NCBI GenBank assembly: GCA_029261035.1
Contig: JAJDCD010000012.1
Span: 94,776 to 158,775 of the forward strand
Source: Candidatus Omnitrophota bacterium
GTDB taxonomy: Bacteria > Omnitrophota > Omnitrophia > Omnitrophales > JACROU01
Length of the DNA: 64,000 nucleotides
Reading direction: 5' to 3'
The position numbers and the translations under genes were made by a program. Numbering within the stretch: the stretch's first letter is position 1; each line of letters opens with the position of its first letter. Below, piece after piece: positions 1 through 7,432 of the stretch. The notes beneath the pieces are model-generated. The model did not search any database. It was not told where the DNA came from and worked only from the letters and a program-made list of their open reading frames with translations.

Positions 1-3
1 CGC

Positions 4-1263
4 TCATGTGACAATTCCCTCTGTTTTACTTTTGGATTGAACACCTACTTTATAACAAGCCATGCTTATTCCCATAAAAATCCAAAATATAAGTCCACTT
101 TGAAAACTATGCAACACTGTATCTATTGTTACTAAACACAAAAAACCAAAACACCCTGAAATAAGTCCTAGAGAAGCGTCTTTATATAAAGGGTCCGGGA
201 TACCTCGAGCACCTCTAATTACTTTAAAGAAAAAGAAAAGTAAAAATAAAACAAAGAAACTTAATCCGATAATTCCAATTTCTGCCGCCAACTGCAGATA
301 CCCATTATGAGCATAGTACCCTTTTACTCTAGAATCTTTCACCGTATCATATTTATGGTGTACCAAATTATAATTATTAATCCCCACACCTAGAACTGGT
401 TTAGCCTTAATAACATCCGCAGCTCTTTGCCACAACATAAAACGTTCACTAACAGATTGTTCCTTTCGATCTGCATCAAAGTGAATCAACATGTAATCCG
501 GTAGTACAAAAAAAGCTAAAACCCCCGCAACAATAAGTCCACCAAGAATCAATTTGCTTTTCTTTAATATTCCTAAAAAGAAAATACTCGCTCCCATAGC
601 GAGCCAAGACCCTCTCGACCCCGTATGAAATAGACATACAAAACCAGCAAAGCTCATAAGAAGTAACAGAAATCTTTCCCTCTTTTTTCTTAACGCAGAC
701 CCCAAAGCTAAACCTAAGAAAAGAGAAACACTCAAAATAAGATAAGAACCAAATTGACTATAATAACTAAAAGCTGCCGTAATTCGGCGCCTAAAGTCCT
801 CATTAAAAAACCCTGTCCCTTTACCTCGAATAAAATCTTTTCCTGTCCAGTATTGCCACATCCCATTCAAGCAAACAACTAAGAACAAGATAAACAGAAC
901 TTTAAAATAACGCATCATTTGTTTTTCAGTCTTAAAGGTATCAATCACCATCAAAAAAGCCAGAATGGGTTTTACTGCTTTAATAACACCCCTAAAACTA
1001 ACATAAAAATATTCTGCATTTGCTATAGATAAACCAATAAAGGCAACAAAAAGAGCCAAGAATAAGTAAATAGGTTCTTTAACAAAATTCAAATCCTTAT
1101 CTATGAATTTTTTAATTATCCAAAGAACCAGTCCTGTAGCAAAAAATATTTCGGATAATGCTATAGAAAATGTCAACGATACCGTCAACCCTAATAAACA
1201 AAATTCAACTGCAGAAGAAAGTCTCTGAAAGTACTTTTTTTCTGTAAGTGCATTCTCAGTCAT
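4..1263 (-). CDS. O-antigen ligase / Wzy-type polymerase family membrane protein
   Basis: This 419-residue protein is almost entirely hydrophobic, with about ten to twelve membrane segments. A long loop before the last helices carries AHNGYLQ near residue 318, the signature of the Wzy_C/O-antigen ligase family. A GSRGSWLA motif sits near residue 214. Family members either ligate a finished glycan to lipid A-core or another acceptor, or polymerise lipid-linked repeat units, on the periplasmic face of the inner membrane; sequence alone does not separate WaaL from Wzy. It is the last gene of the glycan operon inside the window, 99 bp after the glycosylphosphotransferase gene. The ATG at 1263 has TGAGG four bases upstream. 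The stop (TGA at 4-6) is complete. The intergenic gap just upstream holds four GTGACWGTCAC-type repeats. Confidence 0.88.
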   Translation of the reverse strand: MTENALTEKKYFQRLSSAVEFCLLGLTVSLTFSIALSEIFFATGLVLWIIKKFIDKDLNFVKEPIYLFLALFVAFIGLSIANAEYFYVSFRGVIKAVKPILAFLMVIDTFKTEKQMMRYFKVLFILFLVVCLNGMWQYWTGKDFIRGKGTGFFNEDFRRRITAAFSYYSQFGSYLILSVSLFLGLALGSALRKKRERFLLLLMSFAGFVCLFHTGSRGSWLAMGASIFFLGILKKSKLILGGLIVAGVLAFFVLPDYMLIHFDADRKEQSVSERFMLWQRAADVIKAKPVLGVGINNYNLVHHKYDTVKDSRVKGYYAHNGYLQLAAEIGIIGLSFFVLFLLFFFFKVIRGARGIPDPLYKDASLGLISGCFGFLCLVTIDTVLHSFQSGLIFWIFMGISMACYKVGVQSKSKTEGIVT

Positions 1264-1288
1264 AAAACCTCAATCATAGGTTGTAGAG

Positions 1289-1354
1289 GTGACTGTCACT
1301 TTATGTGACTGTCATCTCATCACTAAAAGTGACACTCACCAAAGTGACAGTCAC
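1289..1354. repeat. Cluster of GTGACWGTCAC palindromes forming a hairpin
   Basis: Four copies of an 11-bp near-palindrome lie in the 99-bp gap before the O-antigen ligase gene: 1289-1299 and 1344-1354 are exact, 1305-1315 and 1329-1339 have one or more changes. The two exact copies are in opposite orientation and extend to a 14-bp inverted repeat (1289-1302 with 1341-1354), so the transcript could fold into a long hairpin. There is no T-run after it, so a classical intrinsic terminator is not supported. The same motif recurs at 29055-29182. Confidence 0.8.
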
Positions 1355-1362
1355 TTTTATCA

Positions 1363-2763
1363 TCATTTAGCTCCTTTAAAAGAAAAAGGAGTCATTAATA
1401 TAATTTTGATATCCATCCATATCGACCAATTCTCAATATAGTAAAGATCGTATTTTATCCGTTCTTCGCTTGGAGGGCCACCTCTTAATCCATTAACTTG
1501 AGCCCACCCTGTAATTCCAGTTAAAACTTTATGGCGCGCCATATAACGCGGTATATCCGTCTTTAGCTGATCCACAAATACAGGCCTTTCAGGTCTAGGC
1601 CCCACAACACTCATATTCCCTATAATAACATTCAGTATCTGAGGAAGCTCATCCAGATTACTCTTCCTCAGAAAAGAACCTAGGCGTGTTTTCCGTGGGT
1701 CCTCATCAGTAGCAAACTGCGGCCCAGATTCTTCTTCGGCATTCACTTTCATGGACCTAAATTTATAAATATTAAAGAGTTTGCCACCTTCTCCTACTCG
1801 TTCTTGTTTAAAAAAAATAGGGCCTCCATCAGACAGCTTAACAAGCAAAGCGATAAGGACTAAAACAGGAAGGAAGAAAATAAGCGCCGAAATAGATACC
1901 GTTAAATCTAAAAGTCTTTTTAAAGCTCGGTTCAGAGGCCTATTCAAAGGAGTTTCTTTAACTCCTAGCAAAGATACTCCATTCACACTCTCAATGTCTA
2001 ACTTATTTGTCATCAAACCCAACAAATCCGATATCATTTTGAATTCAACAAGGTTTTCTTCTGCTTTAAGTACAAGCTGTAAAATTTCTTTTCTAGTAAA
2101 ACTATTCTCCCCTAAAATAACCTCGTCTATATCTTCTATTTTTAATATAGTTTCAAAATCCTCAATCGTTCCCGTTATTTTCACATCATTAATATGGGTA
2201 CCCACATTCTCCTTATCTTCAGTCAACAACCCAGCAATAGCATAATAACTTTTTCGATTTTTAATCAGACCATCAATCAAATTACGAATAGCTGTCCCTC
2301 TTCCAATCAAAAGTATCTTCCTCTGCATCCCAATAATTTTAGCCGCTTTAGAAACCAACCAGTAAAAGAAAACCCTATTTACAAATAGCATTACAATCAA
2401 CATCACTGCCGCTAAAATAAGCATAGTTCTGGAATACGTAAAATCTCTATAAACAAAAGAGCCTGCCATCAAAAATAATGACCCCATAAATACAGACTTC
2501 ACAATCATAAAAAATTGAGAAAGCAATGAAATATGCTTCCCAAAGCGATACAACCCATAAAAACGAAGCACAAAAAAGTATACTGCCACACAAAAAGGAA
2601 TTGTATTTAAGTAGTACTTAAACGCAGGAATACCTAGAGGAGTTGGAAACCAATCAGAAAATCGAATGGCGTAAGCTAAGAAAAATGCCGTAGCCATCAA
2701 AGCGATATCCGACCCCCACAGCCACAACATGGCAATCGTATATTTTTTCTTTTTCTTCATCAT
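1363..2763 (-). CDS. Polyprenyl-phosphate glycosylphosphotransferase (WbaP/WcaJ type)
   Basis: This 466-residue enzyme is of the kind that transfers a sugar-1-phosphate from a nucleotide sugar to undecaprenyl phosphate, the committed first step of exopolysaccharide or O-antigen repeat assembly. The N-terminal ~130 residues hold about four or five membrane helices. A nucleotide-binding-like middle region follows (IGRGTAIRNLIDGL), then a further helix and the bacterial sugar-transferase domain (about 280-466). That domain has the family motifs KFRSM near 334, DELPQ near 370 and GPRPE near 387. Length is normal for the WcaJ/WbaP group. The start has two tandem ATGs (2761-2763 and 2758-2760) and only a weak AAGAG upstream, so either could be used. 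The sugar specificity cannot be read from the sequence. Confidence 0.92.
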   Translation of the reverse strand: MMKKKKKYTIAMLWLWGSDIALMATAFFLAYAIRFSDWFPTPLGIPAFKYYLNTIPFCVAVYFFVLRFYGLYRFGKHISLLSQFFMIVKSVFMGSLFLMAGSFVYRDFTYSRTMLILAAVMLIVMLFVNRVFFYWLVSKAAKIIGMQRKILLIGRGTAIRNLIDGLIKNRKSYYAIAGLLTEDKENVGTHINDVKITGTIEDFETILKIEDIDEVILGENSFTRKEILQLVLKAEENLVEFKMISDLLGLMTNKLDIESVNGVSLLGVKETPLNRPLNRALKRLLDLTVSISALIFFLPVLVLIALLVKLSDGGPIFFKQERVGEGGKLFNIYKFRSMKVNAEEESGPQFATDEDPRKTRLGSFLRKSNLDELPQILNVIIGNMSVVGPRPERPVFVDQLKTDIPRYMARHKVLTGITGWAQVNGLRGGPPSEERIKYDLYYIENWSIWMDIKIILMTPFSFKGAK

Positions 2764-2839
2764 AACTTATGCTCTTTTGTTAAAAATTAAGTGCTACAAA
2801 ATACGTATTATCAAATTTCAAAACTCAAAGTTTGTTCGT

Positions 2840-2868
2840 TGTCATCCTGAAGGTAGAGAAAGATCTCT
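2840..2868. repeat. 'TCAGGATGACA' repeat fragment overlapping a gene end
   Basis: The stretch reads TGTCATCCTGAAGGTAGAGA on the plus strand and matches the terminal part of the repeat copies at 5125-5183 and 24259-24334. It supplies the stop codon and about the last ten residues of the glycosyltransferase gene ending at 2842, so that tail is probably repeat-derived rather than part of the ancestral enzyme. Confidence 0.5.
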
Positions 2869-3963
2869 TTTCTGACTCATCTTATCATTAATCCAGTTTT
2901 TTAGCTTAAGATCAAAAACTTCCCCTCTAAAGCTAAGCGCATGTTCTTTAATTTTCTTTCGATCAAAGGTCAAGGATTCGAATTGACGCACTGCATGTAA
3001 AATGGACTCCTTATCCTGACTTTCAAAGAAAACCCCAGAATAAAAGACTCCATCTTCTTTATAAGGTACAACTGTTTCAGTAACGCCCCCTTCCCCAAAA
3101 GCAATTACAGGCGTTCCCATAATTTGCGCCTCTAAAGGAGTAATTCCAAAATCCTCGAGGCCAGGAAAGATGAAAGCCTTTGCGTTGGCATAATAAGACT
3201 TCAATACAGAGTCCTCTACCCAACCCAAAAACTCAATATTTGTTTTTGAGCTCTGTTTAAGTTCATTCAAACAAGGTCCCGTCCCAATAACCTTTAACTC
3301 ATACCCTAAATCATTAAATGCTTCCACAGCCAAATCAATTCTCTTATACGGAACAAGTGCTGATAAAACTAAATAAAAAGGCCTATCTTCCAAAATAGAA
3401 TCTTCGGAATTCAAATCTACAGGGGGATGAATTACCTCAGCATCCCTTTGATAATAATTTTCTATTCTCTTTTTAACTTCAAAAGAATTCGCACAATAAT
3501 AATCCACTTCCTGCGCTGTGGCATAATCCCATCGCTTCAACCAACTCAAAATCCATATAGCTAAAAACCCATAAATTTTACCTTTAAAATATTCCTTCTG
3601 AAATTTCCAAGCATAACGAATAGGGGTATGACAATAACAAAGATGCAGCGCCTCTTTAGGTTTCACTATCCCCTTTGCCACACAATGACTGCTCGAAATA
3701 ATTAAATCATATTTCTTCAAATTAAAAAGTCGGATAGTCCAAGGGAAAAAAGGAAGTAAGAAAGGATACACTTTTCCAATTCCCGGAACATACTGCAGCC
3801 ATGAAGTCTTAATATTTCTAGAAGCTAAATATGGCGATATTTTTTTTCGATCACAAAATAGAGTGTAAATATCACTCTCAGGATACAGTCGGGCTATATG
3901 TTCTAAAACCTTTTCTCCACCCCTTTGCCTAATAAGCCAATCATGAATTAATGCAACTTTCAT
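2842..3963 (-). CDS. Family 4 glycosyltransferase (WbaZ-like)
   Basis: This is a GT-B fold glycosyltransferase of 373 residues. The N-terminus MKVALIHDW followed by RGGEKVLE is typical of the mannosyltransferase-like WbaZ branch of GT4. CYCHTPIRYAW comes at mid-N-domain, and the C-domain donor-site segment is GLEDFGITPLEA. It would add a sugar to the lipid-linked glycan at the cytoplasmic face; donor and linkage are not readable. The frame is open further upstream to a TTG at 3978, but ATG 3963 gives the canonical family start. It begins one base after the TAA of the upstream glycosyltransferase (TAAGATG), a spacing that suggests translational coupling. The last residues (KRDLSLPSG) fall in a dispersed intergenic repeat and look acquired. 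Confidence 0.9.
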   Translation of the reverse strand: MKVALIHDWLIRQRGGEKVLEHIARLYPESDIYTLFCDRKKISPYLASRNIKTSWLQYVPGIGKVYPFLLPFFPWTIRLFNLKKYDLIISSSHCVAKGIVKPKEALHLCYCHTPIRYAWKFQKEYFKGKIYGFLAIWILSWLKRWDYATAQEVDYYCANSFEVKKRIENYYQRDAEVIHPPVDLNSEDSILEDRPFYLVLSALVPYKRIDLAVEAFNDLGYELKVIGTGPCLNELKQSSKTNIEFLGWVEDSVLKSYYANAKAFIFPGLEDFGITPLEAQIMGTPVIAFGEGGVTETVVPYKEDGVFYSGVFFESQDKESILHAVRQFESLTFDRKKIKEHALSFRGEVFDLKLKNWINDKMSQKRDLSLPSG

Positions 3964-3964
3964 C

Positions 3965-5077
3965 TTATCCATTCCCAACTGCTTTTTTATATACTTCTAA
4001 GGTCTGTTTAGCTGTTTTATCCCAAGAAAAACGTTTTAACTCTTTCTTTCCTCTTTTAACCAACTCTTTTCTCAAACCCTCATCATTATAAAGATCTAAT
4101 AACTTCCTCTTAATATCCCCTTCGTTTTCAGGATCTACAAACAAGGCCCCACTCCCTGCAATTTCAGGCAAAGATGAGACATTAGATGCTATCACTGCTG
4201 TATCCGTAGCAAAAGCCTCTAATAAAGGAAGTCCAAAACCTTCTTGGAGAGAAAGAAATAAAAAACATTCTGCCAACTCATAAATCGCTTTCAAATCTTC
4301 ATGAGGCACATTATCTAAATGAAGAATCCAACCTTCAGCAACTGCTTCCTGTATTTTTTGATTAATTTCAGGATGGTTTGAAAAAGTTTTACCTACCAAA
4401 ACCAATTTCATACTCCTTCCGGTCTTACTCCTCACTTGAGAAAAACAATTGATCATTCTTAATATATTTTTATTTGGCTTCATCGTTCCTACAAACAAAG
4501 CAAATCGCTCCGGAAGAGAGTATTTAGACTTTGCATAATCTTGAGATGCCATCCCTCCATTTAAATTAAAGTCTCCGCGCAAAGCCTCATGTATCACATT
4601 TCCTTTTACAACATCCACATTCAAGATACTTTTTACATCATCCAAAGTCGATTGAGAAACACTAATCCATTGTTTTGATTTTTGACATGCTTTTTTAATT
4701 AAGTATTTCGCGTAATGATAAGCCAATTGATTTGGCAAAAACTCTGGATGTTTTAAATGATTCACGTCATGAATAGTGGTTACCATATCCCCTCTAAAAA
4801 AAATAGGTACGTTATAATGTGGAATATGAAGCAAATTAACACGATACTGAAAAACGGGGTGTACCACCTGCTCCTTCAAAGAGTAAATGGGATGATCACA
4901 ATCCACAATCAACGTCTTAGCATGAATCCCTTTAATTTTTTGCTTCAACATATTTTTTGGGCCAAATAAAACATACTGGTTTCCTCGGTCCATGGGAAGC
5001 ATATGGTTTAATAAATTTTCTATATAAATTCCAATACCCGAATGGTTTATCATTCGGGCATCAAACCCAATTCGCAT
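3965..5077 (-). CDS. Family 4 glycosyltransferase
   Basis: This 370-residue GT4 enzyme has the N-terminus MRIGFDARMINHSGIGIY, the glycine-rich acceptor loop of the family. TTIHDVNHLKHPEF lies in the N-domain, FVGTMKPNKN opens the C-domain, and EGFGLPLLEA holds the donor-nucleotide glutamates. It most likely extends the lipid-linked oligosaccharide in the cytoplasm. An open frame runs upstream to 5221, but its extra 48 residues (such as NPERSEGSEILRRC) are the translation of a dispersed DNA repeat. The ATG at 5077 has AAAGGA six bases upstream, so 5077 is taken as the start. It is tightly coupled to the next glycosyltransferase, with one base between stop and start. Confidence 0.9.
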   Translation of the reverse strand: MRIGFDARMINHSGIGIYIENLLNHMLPMDRGNQYVLFGPKNMLKQKIKGIHAKTLIVDCDHPIYSLKEQVVHPVFQYRVNLLHIPHYNVPIFFRGDMVTTIHDVNHLKHPEFLPNQLAYHYAKYLIKKACQKSKQWISVSQSTLDDVKSILNVDVVKGNVIHEALRGDFNLNGGMASQDYAKSKYSLPERFALFVGTMKPNKNILRMINCFSQVRSKTGRSMKLVLVGKTFSNHPEINQKIQEAVAEGWILHLDNVPHEDLKAIYELAECFLFLSLQEGFGLPLLEAFATDTAVIASNVSSLPEIAGSGALFVDPENEGDIKRKLLDLYNDEGLRKELVKRGKKELKRFSWDKTAKQTLEVYKKAVGNG

Positions 5078-5124
5078 AATATTCCTTTGTTTCTCAATAT
5101 GATTTATTATATATTTCAACATTC

Positions 5125-5183
5125 TGTCATTCTGAGGAGTACAACGACGAAGAATCTCAGACCCTTCGCTTCGCTCAGGATTG
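5125..5183. repeat. Dispersed repeat, 'ACGACGAAGAATCT...CTCAGGAT' family
   Basis: This copy runs from TGTCATTCTGAGGAG through AACGACGAAGAATCTCAG to CTTCGCTCAGGAT. The core 5134-5160 matches 24259-24285 over 27 bases with only four differences. It sits between the GT9 and GT4 genes and stays open in the minus frame of the downstream gene, which creates a spurious 48-residue extension. Similar sequences are common intergenic repeats in environmental bacterial genomes; that is general knowledge, not checked here. Confidence 0.75.
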
Positions 5184-5223
5184 TATGTGTTTAGTAATTC
5201 GATGACAAAACAATGAGACAAAG

Positions 5224-5324
5224 TGTCATTCCCGAAATCTTTTGTCGGGAATCCATAATACTTACGTATTACTGCTCATTTTGCCAAAAACCTGGATCCC
5301 CGATACAAACATTCGGGGATGACA
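5224..5324. mobile_element. MITE-like element with 13-bp inverted ends
   Basis: The element is 101 bp and non-coding. It is bounded by TGTCATTCCCGAA (5224-5236) and TTCGGGGATGACA (5312-5324), inverted repeats differing at one base. Two internal stem-loops are visible: TCCCGA paired with TCGGGA near the left end, and ATCCCCGA paired with TCGGGGAT near the right end. It lies in the 251-bp gap between the GT9 and GT4 genes and stops four bases short of the GT9 stop codon. There is no transposase, so it would depend on one elsewhere. A clear target-site duplication was not identified. Confidence 0.65.
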
Positions 5325-5328
5325 AACT

Positions 5329-6486
5329 TTACAACTTCTCGTTTAACACTTCTTTTTGTTTTACCAAACTTTCAAAAGCTTGTAACACATCCTCAACTTC
5401 AATCCATTCCATACATTGATGATGAATAAGAGGACATACTTTCTCCTCACATGGAGAACACTCAATATCTTTATAAACAACCTCGGACAGAGTTGCTTTG
5501 GGCTCCCATTCATCATGACGATTCGTTCCGCTAAAAATTGTCAAACAAGCCGCTCCGCAAGCACCAGCGACATGAGCTGGGCCAGAATCATTGCCTATAA
5601 AATAATCTGTAATACTCAACAAATCTGAAAGTTGCTTTAAATCTGTCCTGCCAATCAAATTAAATAAATGTTTCTCTTTCAAAAAATCTAAGGAAAGCGT
5701 CGCTTCATTTTCTTTACCAATCAAAACAATTTGATATTTATCTTGCTGCAATATAGAGTTTAATACCGTTGTGAATTTTTTAACATCCCACTGTTTCGAT
5801 GGATAGCCAGCACCTAAATGAGCAGCTACCAGAGGCCTACTGGTATCCCGCCCTAATTCTTTCATCTTTTCCAACATCTGCTCTTGTCGTTCGGCTTTAA
5901 TTTCTAAAACAGGCTGTGTCACCGAAGTATTTCTATGGGTTAACGTTGACAGCAAAGCATTACACTTATCCACCTCATGAACTCGCAATGGATGAATGGG
6001 GGCCGAATTCAACATAAAACCCCCTCCGCGAACACCGTAAGAGACTCTAAATTTAACTCCTGAAAGAAATAAGAGATAAAAAATGGAGCGAATATCCCCT
6101 CTAAGATCAAACCCCAAATCGTACCCTTCTTTTCTGAGGTTGAGTATCAGAGAAAAAAGCTTTCTAACACTTAAGCGTTTCTTTTTTGACAACCAATGAT
6201 TTTCAAGCCCAATAACCTGGTCAATTCTTGAGTCTTTCTCAAACAAAGGTGCAAATGCTTTATCGCACAGTAAATGAATTTCTGCTCCAGGGAATACATT
6301 CCTAATATTCGAATAAAAAGGAGCACTCAGAATAATGTCCCCCAGATGATCTAATCGGACAATCAATACTTTCCTAACTTCTTTTGGACATTTCTTTGAT
6401 TTAAACAAGAAAAATAGACTGCCAATTAAATCAAGAAAAAAAACACTAACCCAGGTTTTCTTCTTCTTAAAAACATAATCAAACAT
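5329..6486 (-). CDS. Family 9 glycosyltransferase (heptosyltransferase-like)
   Basis: This 385-residue GT-B protein belongs to the ADP-heptose:LPS heptosyltransferase family. The N-domain motif VLIVRLDHLGDIILS begins near residue 40. HLGAGYPSKQW near 220 and IGNDSGPAHVAGA near 295-308 form the nucleotide-sugar site, and a cysteine-containing stretch (CSPCEEKVCP) follows. Members add heptose or related sugars to lipid-A core or similar acceptors at the inner membrane. About 38 residues precede the conserved domain and include a hydrophobic stretch (VFFLDLIGSLFFLF) that may tether it to the membrane. The ATG at 6486 overlaps the end of the upstream phosphatidyltransferase gene by eight bases, so the two are probably co-translated. 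Heptose specificity itself is not proved. Confidence 0.9.
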   Translation of the reverse strand: MFDYVFKKKKTWVSVFFLDLIGSLFFLFKSKKCPKEVRKVLIVRLDHLGDIILSAPFYSNIRNVFPGAEIHLLCDKAFAPLFEKDSRIDQVIGLENHWLSKKKRLSVRKLFSLILNLRKEGYDLGFDLRGDIRSIFYLLFLSGVKFRVSYGVRGGGFMLNSAPIHPLRVHEVDKCNALLSTLTHRNTSVTQPVLEIKAERQEQMLEKMKELGRDTSRPLVAAHLGAGYPSKQWDVKKFTTVLNSILQQDKYQIVLIGKENEATLSLDFLKEKHLFNLIGRTDLKQLSDLLSITDYFIGNDSGPAHVAGACGAACLTIFSGTNRHDEWEPKATLSEVVYKDIECSPCEEKVCPLIHHQCMEWIEVEDVLQAFESLVKQKEVLNEKL

Positions 6487-7309
6487 GAGGTTTCACTTTG
6501 TCTTTAAATTCTTGATCTAATGTTTTGTTTTTAATTAAATTAAAGCAACGAGCAGAAAATACAGTAGGAAGAACAATCGCATAGAACAAAACAAACCATT
6601 CTTGAATTGCTAAAGATAGAAATTTCAATTCAACAAATAGACCTATCAAACTCGCAAAGGTCAAAACATTCATTAAGACATGGATGTCTGTCAATTTACA
6701 CAAGAAGATAAAACAAATTTTAAATATATTTTTAGATTTTTCATTTGATTGAGAAGAACTCTCATCTTTAGTGTTAACAATATCAATCGACCGCCACTGA
6801 TTAAAATCGATCCAGTGAAAAAATGCTTTCCACTTCGCATCAAAAAACATAGAAACAAAAGCCATAAATAAGGCGCTAATAGCACCCAGAACCAACATGA
6901 ACACATGTCCCTGACTGAAATAAGCTCCCACACCCAACCCGATAAAGATAACTGAATGCACCGTATAATGCGTTATATAATCAAAAAATACCCCCGTAAC
7001 ACCTGCTGTTTTTCTATATCGAGCAACCTGACCATCCACATGGTCTAATAAGTACCAAAATTGAAGTAGAAGAGCCCCAAGAAAAAGCCCCCAAGCAGTA
7101 GGGCAAGCAAAAGCGACTGCTGAGGCAATCCCTATTAATATAGAAAAAAACGTGACTTGATTCGCTGTCACCGAGGTATAAAGCAAGGGACGAGTTACAT
7201 ACAAAGCTAAATCTCGAATAATATGGCGGACATACCAGTTACCATACCCCTTTTCCTTATAATGAGGTTTCTGGCAAATAGCTCTCAATTCTTTAATCGA
7301 CTCAACCAT
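6479..7309 (-). CDS. CDP-alcohol phosphatidyltransferase family protein
   Basis: This membrane enzyme of 276 residues has about six hydrophobic segments. It carries the CDP-alcohol phosphotransferase signature: DHVDGQVAR, then G eight residues later, then D after three more. The family swaps the CMP of a CDP-alcohol for a second alcohol, making phospholipids or phosphodiester-linked polymers. The last acidic residue of the canonical signature is replaced by His (FFDYITH). This may mark a subgroup associated with glycan loci or a changed reaction. The open frame extends to a TTG at 7360, but ATG 7309 has a perfect AAGGAG six bases upstream and is preferred. Its position at the head of the glycan operon suggests that it modifies an envelope glycan or its lipid carrier. 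Confidence 0.82.
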   Translation of the reverse strand: MVESIKELRAICQKPHYKEKGYGNWYVRHIIRDLALYVTRPLLYTSVTANQVTFFSILIGIASAVAFACPTAWGLFLGALLLQFWYLLDHVDGQVARYRKTAGVTGVFFDYITHYTVHSVIFIGLGVGAYFSQGHVFMLVLGAISALFMAFVSMFFDAKWKAFFHWIDFNQWRSIDIVNTKDESSSQSNEKSKNIFKICFIFLCKLTDIHVLMNVLTFASLIGLFVELKFLSLAIQEWFVLFYAIVLPTVFSARCFNLIKNKTLDQEFKDKVKPHV

Positions 7310-7315
7310 GGCTAT

Positions 7316-7321
7316 CTCCTT
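7316..7321 (-). promoter_or_regulatory. Shine-Dalgarno AAGGAG fixing the start at 7309
   Basis: AAGGAG on the minus strand lies six bases before ATG 7309. It is the strongest ribosome-binding site seen in the window and decides against the longer frame beginning with TTG at 7360. Confidence 0.8.
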
Positions 7322-7432
7322 AAATTCATTCTTCTGTATAGACATTCTCTTGGTCTGCAAACAAACATGTATTGTACCAATCTTTAGAGAATTAAGGAAG
7401 GAGATCTCTGTAAAGGGTTTATTTATAAGTAA

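Noticed and set aside
1781..2245. 154-codon open frame on the plus strand
   Set aside because: It lies wholly inside the glycosylphosphotransferase gene in the opposite sense and shows no domain; an antisense shadow of real coding.
5078..5221. N-terminal extension of the GT4 glycosyltransferase
   Set aside because: The extra residues are translation of a dispersed repeat, and a good ribosome-binding site precedes ATG 5077.
7310..7360. Longer start (TTG 7360) for the phosphatidyltransferase
   Set aside because: ATG 7309 has a perfect AAGGAG at ideal spacing, and the extra residues look unlike the family.
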